From: Scilla litardierei
Taxonomy: Eukaryota > Streptophyta > Magnoliopsida > Asparagales > Asparagaceae
Assembly (NCBI GenBank): GCA_030789695.1
Contig: CM061142.1
Location: 359,761,486 to 359,825,485, forward strand
Direction: 5' to 3'
DNA: 64,000 nt
The notes under the pieces were generated by a model that was not told the DNA's origin, did not search any database, and saw only the letters and a program-made list of their open reading frames with translations. The translations under genes were made by a program, and so were the position numbers. This document shows, piece after piece, positions 58,663 to 64,000 of the stretch. The first letter of the stretch is position 1, and each line of letters begins with the position of its first letter.

Positions 58663-59194
58663 TGTTAGTTGGTTCAAGAAGAAGAACCAACCGACTAGAT
58701 GGTGATCTAGTCGGTCGGAAAAGCTTCTTGGACCGACTAGTTTGTCTCCTAAATTTTAAGCTCTTTACTGTTCACTGTTAGTCGGTCTTAGTTGACTCAC
58801 CGACCGGCTAGTAGGTGAACTAGTCGGTCAGTGATGCTTCTTAGACCGACTAGTTGAACATTCACTGTACATGCCTAGTTACTGTTTATCGTTAGTCGGT
58901 CTAAGAACGTTTGGCGACCGACTAGTTGATGATCTAGTCGGTCAACATTTGTTCTTGGACCGACTAAATCAATTTGTATTCAGACTAATAGTTTTTTTAC
59001 TCTTAGTCGGTCTAAGTTAACTGACCGACCGACTAGTTGAGAAACTAGTCGGTCGGAAAGTCTTCTTGGACCGACTAGTTCTTTAGGTCTGAAATTTCAT
59101 CTGTTCACTGTTCATCCTTTAGTCGGTTCATGCTGTTTCACCGACCGAATAGTTGATGAACTAGTCGGTCAGTGGTTGTTCTTTGACCGACTAG
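58663..59194. repeat. CTAGTCGGT/ACCGACTAG array D
   Basis: Five units of about 77 bp start near 58663, 58777, 58892, 59003 and 59118, spaced 111-115 bp. Each has the same four-9-mer layout as array C. The array stops about 55 bp before the TATA box of the LTR. Confidence 0.92.
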
Positions 59195-59248
59195 TTGCTC
59201 CAGATTTCCAACCGTTGGGATTTGACCTAGCTCGATTTTGTGGGACCC

Positions 59249-59256
59249 TATAAATA
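59249..59256 (+). promoter_or_regulatory. TATA box of the Sirevirus LTR
   Basis: TATAAATA, preceded by GGGACCC and by array D. Confidence 0.8.
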
Positions 59257-60184
59257 CGAAGCTTGGTCGTTTCTCTCTAGGTTAAAGATGCTATTGAGAG
59301 CCTTATTCAGATTGAAAGAGTTAGAGATTGAAACTCATTTCCAAAGCTCTCTTCCTCACAAGAAATCATTCTCTCCCTCATTTGATATCTAGAATCCATC
59401 TTGAGAGAACTTTGTTCTTGTTGAGCCATCCAAGCTATTGCTTGATTCAAGTCTCCTATTCATTCCTAGGCACCCATTACTGCTCATATTGGTGGTGCTA
59501 GGTCTTGGTGACTTCTCCTTCCTCAAATCCCTCCTTGCCCTAATTTGGTAAGAATACTCAAGGTATAGGGTTTGTGGTAAGTTGTTGTTTATTTCATATA
59601 AACTCTTTTATTGCTATTGATTCTCTCAGTTGTAAGAGAAGGTTGTGATCCTGGGTTGTGGGATTCACTATTGCTATTGATTGTATGATTTGATCTTGTG
59701 AAGGTTTTTTACAAGGTATTCATAGTGGAAATCTTGGGTTAGGGTTTCTAACCTAAGTATCCGGAGGGGATCCGGGTGTACTGGGACGTAGGATCACCGG
59801 GAACAAGTCGCGGAGACTTGGGTGGATCCGAACCCATCATATCAATTGTTAGCATTGAATATTTGTTGTTGTCAATTTTAGCTTCCGCATTTGTTGGCAG
59901 TAGTTTGCACGATAATTAGGAATTATACTCCTTTTTATTTTTAAAGTACTATTCACACCCCTCTAGTACTTGTGCAGTAGCTTTCAGGGCATTACATAAA
60001 TTGTTTTTGAGAATTATAATTTTTTGGGCCATCTTTGAGCAAACGTTTTTGGGGGTCAAACAGAGTCGGAATGGAGCCCCATTTGTCTCTATGCGGTCAC
60101 CGTTCAGTGATTTTTGATTTGATAAATGATATCACATGCAAAGCCAAACAGTGAGGGATGAAAAATTCGCTAAAAATTACCAAT

Positions 60185-60869
60185 TGTGGAAGGCAAACAT
60201 TAATTGATTTGTCCCTCCAACATACCTTTAGTCCCACATCAGATATGTAGAAAAGAGGAGTGGTCAGCCAACTATATAAATAGGAGCCAACCCCCTTCCT
60301 TTAAACTTGCACTAAGCTCCAGACCTAAGTAGTTCCATTAAAAGTGAGCAAGCCCAGATCTAAGCTTAATTAATATTCCAACTTTCTCTCTTATTCTTCC
60401 TTGCTCCCGATCAAGTTCTAGCAAAGCTACGAATGAGTTCGGATCGGATCCGAAGTCTTGACAGAGGATCCACTCAAGGTGAAACTTTCTAGAGCACGTG
60501 GTTGGCTCGGCGACAAGGGTGTTATTCGTCTTGGGACGCGTTTCTGCTCAGGAGAATAGGCTCAACCCCAACGCGATGTATCGCTTCGAGGATAAAGTCA
60601 TGTTACTGAAAATGAAGCTTCGCGCGGTAGCGAAGTGACATGTGTGTAGTTTAATATACATGTGTTTATTATTGCAATAGTTTGATAGATCTATCTTTAG
60701 GTGTTGGTCAGACCTAACCCCGGGATAGTAGAGATTCCACCCAGGGTTGATTCTTTAGGGCTGTTCTTAAAATGGTTTTAAGATGGTGTCCACGGCTTAC
60801 ATTGATTTCATCATCCATCTGACATAGGCTAGACGTCGATTTTTTAGCTCAAAGAACCCACAAAACCCA
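60185..60869 (+). repeat. 5' LTR of a second Copia element
   Basis: Begins about TGTGGAAGGCAAACATTAAT, has TATATAAATAGGAGCC at about 60271-60287 and ends ACCCA one base before the primer site. Style and position fit Tork-type Copia LTRs. The start is inferred, and the partner LTR is beyond the window. Confidence 0.7.
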
Positions 60870-60870
60870 G

Positions 60871-60882
60871 TGGTATCAGAGC
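60871..60882 (+). promoter_or_regulatory. primer binding site, initiator-Met tRNA
   Basis: TGGTATCAGAGC is an exact match to the standard plant Copia primer site, one base after the LTR. Confidence 0.92.
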
Positions 60883-61554
60883 TAGGTTTACCTTGAACTA
60901 TATTTTTGCAATTATAAAATGCATGTGATGCAGCTTGTTTCTCCTTGAGATGGAGGGTTTTTAAGATATTAAAAATTGTTTGTTCCAATTGATGGTTTTA
61001 TTTTTCAAATTTTTTTTTGAAAATTAGATCTATTTTTAAAATCATGTGTTAATGTTAAAAATTAGATTTTTATAATTATATGATGATTATTAATGAAACT
61101 TAAACTAATGAGATAATTTTAAGTTGATTGTAACGCTAAAAATTTTATGAGATAAATTTTTCAATTCGGTATAGTTGATAAGGACCTCAATAAAAGTTAT
61201 TAACCCATCCTAATAATTTTGAATTTTAGGATTCAACTAGTTGATAGGATTAACTAGTTTAATGAAGCCATATTAAGTCTATGTTACACATATAAAATTG
61301 GTATCATTAAAGGATCATGAACCGGTGTCTAGCATTTTTATGATTAGTGTTGTGGATCACCTCAGCTCGACGGGGGATAAGAGATCCTGGCCTAGCCAAA
61401 TCCCCTGGCCGTGTTTCACTAGATCAAAAGGATGCGAATTATCATTATGTGAAACCATCGATCACATCTAGTCAATTACTTTTAAAATCTTATTCAAGAT
61501 TAGCCATAGCCCCCTTACTTTTGGAATTTGGAAACCAGTGATTCATGTTATAGT

Positions 61555-62462
61555 TGTTGAGTCAACTCAAGGTAGAACATGGATATCTTTTGGGAACCAA
61601 TTCTATTAAACATGTGATGTAGTTCGACTTAACCCAAACCATCGTGTCGTGAACATAACCGAGTGCCGGCGTAAGTTAGGATTGGACAAGAAAGCAAGGG
61701 TCTGATTAGACTAATCTTTATGATTTGTTGAGCCAACTCATGGTCATAAGTGACTAGGGATAAAAACGGATAAGGAAATCACATACGATGTGATTGATGA
61801 AGAGTCATCTACCGATCGTAGAGTTAAGCAACTTTTTGAGCCAACTCAAGGCTGTGAGACTCTGGGTAGTTGGGTCCCTTTTCCTGCTAATTATTATTAT
61901 TAGTTCATCTATATGGCTTTAGATGGTCGCAAAAATAGTGGGAGGATATAGTTGGATAAAAACCAATTTAAATATATTTAAAAATCATGAACATATGCTA
62001 AACTTGGATAGTTCTACATTTTACCAGATGAAATCCAAAACATAATATCCTAAAGGAATAAGTTAACTGGTCAAAATGATTGGTTAAGGAATATCACCTA
62101 AAAATCAAATTTGATAGTCTAAACTAAGTTCTCACTGACCTTAAAGTGTCCTTCTTAGCACAGGCGTAAGGACAATGATTTCCTTGAGTTTCGGGTCCAA
62201 CACAATAAAAGAACGCTACTTGTCACTCGCCTCTATGAGGGGCAACTTGAACATACTAATGTTTAAAGCATGTTTTTCCATACAACTTGTTGGGTCAATT
62301 CAAGGTTGTATGGAAAACGGTTTCGATCTGCAAGGTTCAAAACTTCGATCAAACTGTTTGACTCGAAGATGATTACATGAGCGGTGCAAGACCATGTATC
62401 CAAATCAGATCTGGAGTCAAGCAACCTGTTGAGTCAACTCAAGGTTGTGAAGCTCAAGTATT
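61555..62462 (+). repeat. recurring TTGAGTCAACTCAAGG motif
   Basis: Five copies of TTGAGTCAACTCAAGGTTGT or close variants, at about 61557, 61727, 61836, 62289 and 62437. The core TTGAGTCAACTCAA is a perfect palindrome. Spacing varies (109-453 bp). Confidence 0.85.
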
Positions 62463-64000
62463 TGGATGCTTGAGGTGCTTGCAGAGCTAATATTTGTGCT
62501 GGGGCATGAATTGTCTAAATGTGATTTAGAAAAAAGGAGGGCATTCAGGAAAGTCGGTTGAGAAAGAAAGTTTTATCTATCATAAGAAAAGGCAAAAGGA
62601 GGAGGTACTGAAAATGGGACATATTTAATGCCACAGTTTCATAATAATACACATTTTGGCGAATGTCATCACCTTGCTTCAGAAGCAATGTTTTGGTGTG
62701 AGTAATTTGTATAACGATATTGTATTATGTGTTAATACATGAATGCACGAGTTACAAAAAATTTACTCATGATAAAATAGACTAGGACGTGCTAAAGAGA
62801 ATAGACTTGACAAGTCACATAAAGAGGGGTATCTTGGCCTCTCGTATTATGAGTCAAACGACACTTGTGAGTCTTGCCTCAAAGTTATGATGGCCGAAAC
62901 TCCTTCTGTAAGTCAGTGGAAAAATGAGTTGGAGAACTCGTGGTCTCATCCATATGGATGTACCTCAACCTAAGTGTATTAGCCAGGATATGGTATTCTT
63001 GTTTCATTACTACACGTGTTCTTGATGAAACACAAGTCAGATCAAATAGAGAATGAAATGGCAAAAGTATTTGAACTGCTTCGATCAGATCGAAGAGGCG
63101 AATACTTAGCTATATAATTCTTGTGTAATTAAAAGAAAATGAGATTTTCTCTCAGGTCAAGTCTCTTAACACATGGGTGTGTTGAAGAGCATGAATCACA
63201 CTCTATCTATTAGACATGGTGTGATACATTGTAATTGACTTTGAGTTACAATCCTTCTTCTGAGTTAAGCCCCATATAATAATGCCTATGTTCTTGATAA
63301 GGTTCTATGAGGACCTTATCAATATGATATTCCTCAAATAAATCATTAGGAAATCACAGGATTATTCGAGCCTCGTGAGACGAATGAGTCGAGTAAAACG
63401 TCATAGTTGATGATAGCCTAGCAAACTTCCAAAATGCCATTTGGAGTGGAAACTCTGAGAAATGGCTTGCTGTATATGGAACTTAGAAGACGTGCCCAAT
63501 GGAAGTTTTCCCTTTGGCTGCAAGTGAATCTTCAAGACAGAAGATAAGTGCAGATGGAAAATAGTGAAGTACAAGTTATGCTGGTTGAGAACGATTATCA
63601 TCTGAACTCCTATAAATAGAATGTGAAGATATTTTTCTCTCCAGCATCTGTGTACAGATCTATTCGAATCAAACTCGATGCCAATGCTCATGATGACCAT
63701 GAAAACTGGAGTATGCTTGTAAAGTCTGTTTTCTAAATATGATTTAGAAGAACGAAATTATATGAGTCAGCTAGAGAGTTCAAGGTCAGTGGGAGCGAAT
63801 AAATGTTATGCATGGCATCAAGGAGCTGGAACATTTGCTTTGGCACAGTAGTCAAAGAGTTTGACACATTATCAGAAATGATTATGAACCGTGAAGATGA
63901 CAAGTGATTATTCTCGTAAGGTACGTAAGGGATATTGTTTTAAGTCTCAAAAATGATGAGCTGGATGAGATCCAGGTAAGACAAATGTTATGTATTCTAA

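Larger units (their letters stand above)
58264..59996 (+). repeat. 3' LTR of the Sirevirus-like element
   Basis: Starts TGTTGAGTATTGG right after the purine tract and ends at GGGCATTACA, the best CA before unrelated sequence. The end is inferred, because there is no second LTR to compare. It contains array D, a TATA box (59249-59256) and a long U5. Confidence 0.75.
60870..64000 (+). mobile_element. heavily decayed interior of the second Copia element (open right end)
   Basis: There is no ORF above about 100 codons, but traces of pol remain. The pre-integrase region reads GYLGLSYYESNDTCESCLKV at about 62830-62890. The integrase retains LRSDRRGEY at about 63081. The reverse transcriptase start retains AIWSGNSEKWL and KISADGKI near 63440-63560. 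Decayed reverse transcriptase continues to the edge. Gag was not recognised in 61000-62700; that stretch holds the repeated palindrome listed separately. Confidence 0.75.

Overview
The window is plant nuclear DNA made almost entirely of transposable elements, and the mix points to a repeat-rich eudicot; the species cannot be named from the sequence. There are no ribosomal or transfer RNA genes, and no complete host gene was recognised. Every retroelement reading frame carries stops or frameshifts, many of a C-to-T kind. The two exceptions in age are the element at 1739-10968, whose long terminal repeats (LTRs) are almost identical, and parts of the Sirevirus.

Layout. 1-12617 is a minus-strand Gypsy-type LTR that runs off the left edge. 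It is split by a 9.2-kb element without coding capacity (1739-10968: LTRs of about 2.8 kb, 5-bp target duplication ACGGG). The minus-strand LTR ends exactly inside the 5' LTR of a decayed Copia element (12618-20040), so three layers are nested. 20041-25484 is a minus-strand Athila-like Gypsy element with gag and protease but no reverse transcriptase or integrase. About 25525-27550 holds a fragment that looks like a Tat-lineage 3' end: an antisense ORF beside a plus-strand LTR. 27550-34502 is AT-rich and has two in-phase, exon-like segments of an unidentified gene. It ends in a Helitron-type terminus.

34503-41815 is a minus-strand LINE lying between two inverted copies of a non-autonomous repeat that carries the palindrome CGCACCGTGCG. 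41979-49203 contains several minus-strand Helitron termini of one or two families. The stretch between them has exon-like gene pieces, including the last exon of a RING-finger gene. 49204-49526 is an inverted half of the same Copia LTR seen at 19435.

49527-59996 is a 5'-truncated Sirevirus-like Copia element with gag, pol, an extra ORF resembling the putative plant transposon protein domain (Transposase_32 type), and a 1.7-kb 3' LTR. 60185-64000 is the 5' LTR, primer site and badly decayed interior of another Copia element that continues past the right edge.

The most unusual recurring signal is a set of four palindrome arrays. CCGATCGG arrays lie at 20536-20897 and 24957-25420, and CTAGTCGGT/ACCGACTAG arrays at 54807-55212 and 58663-59194. 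Three of the four lie directly upstream of a TATA box in an LTR or LTR-like segment. The fourth lies upstream of the extra ORF of the Sirevirus.
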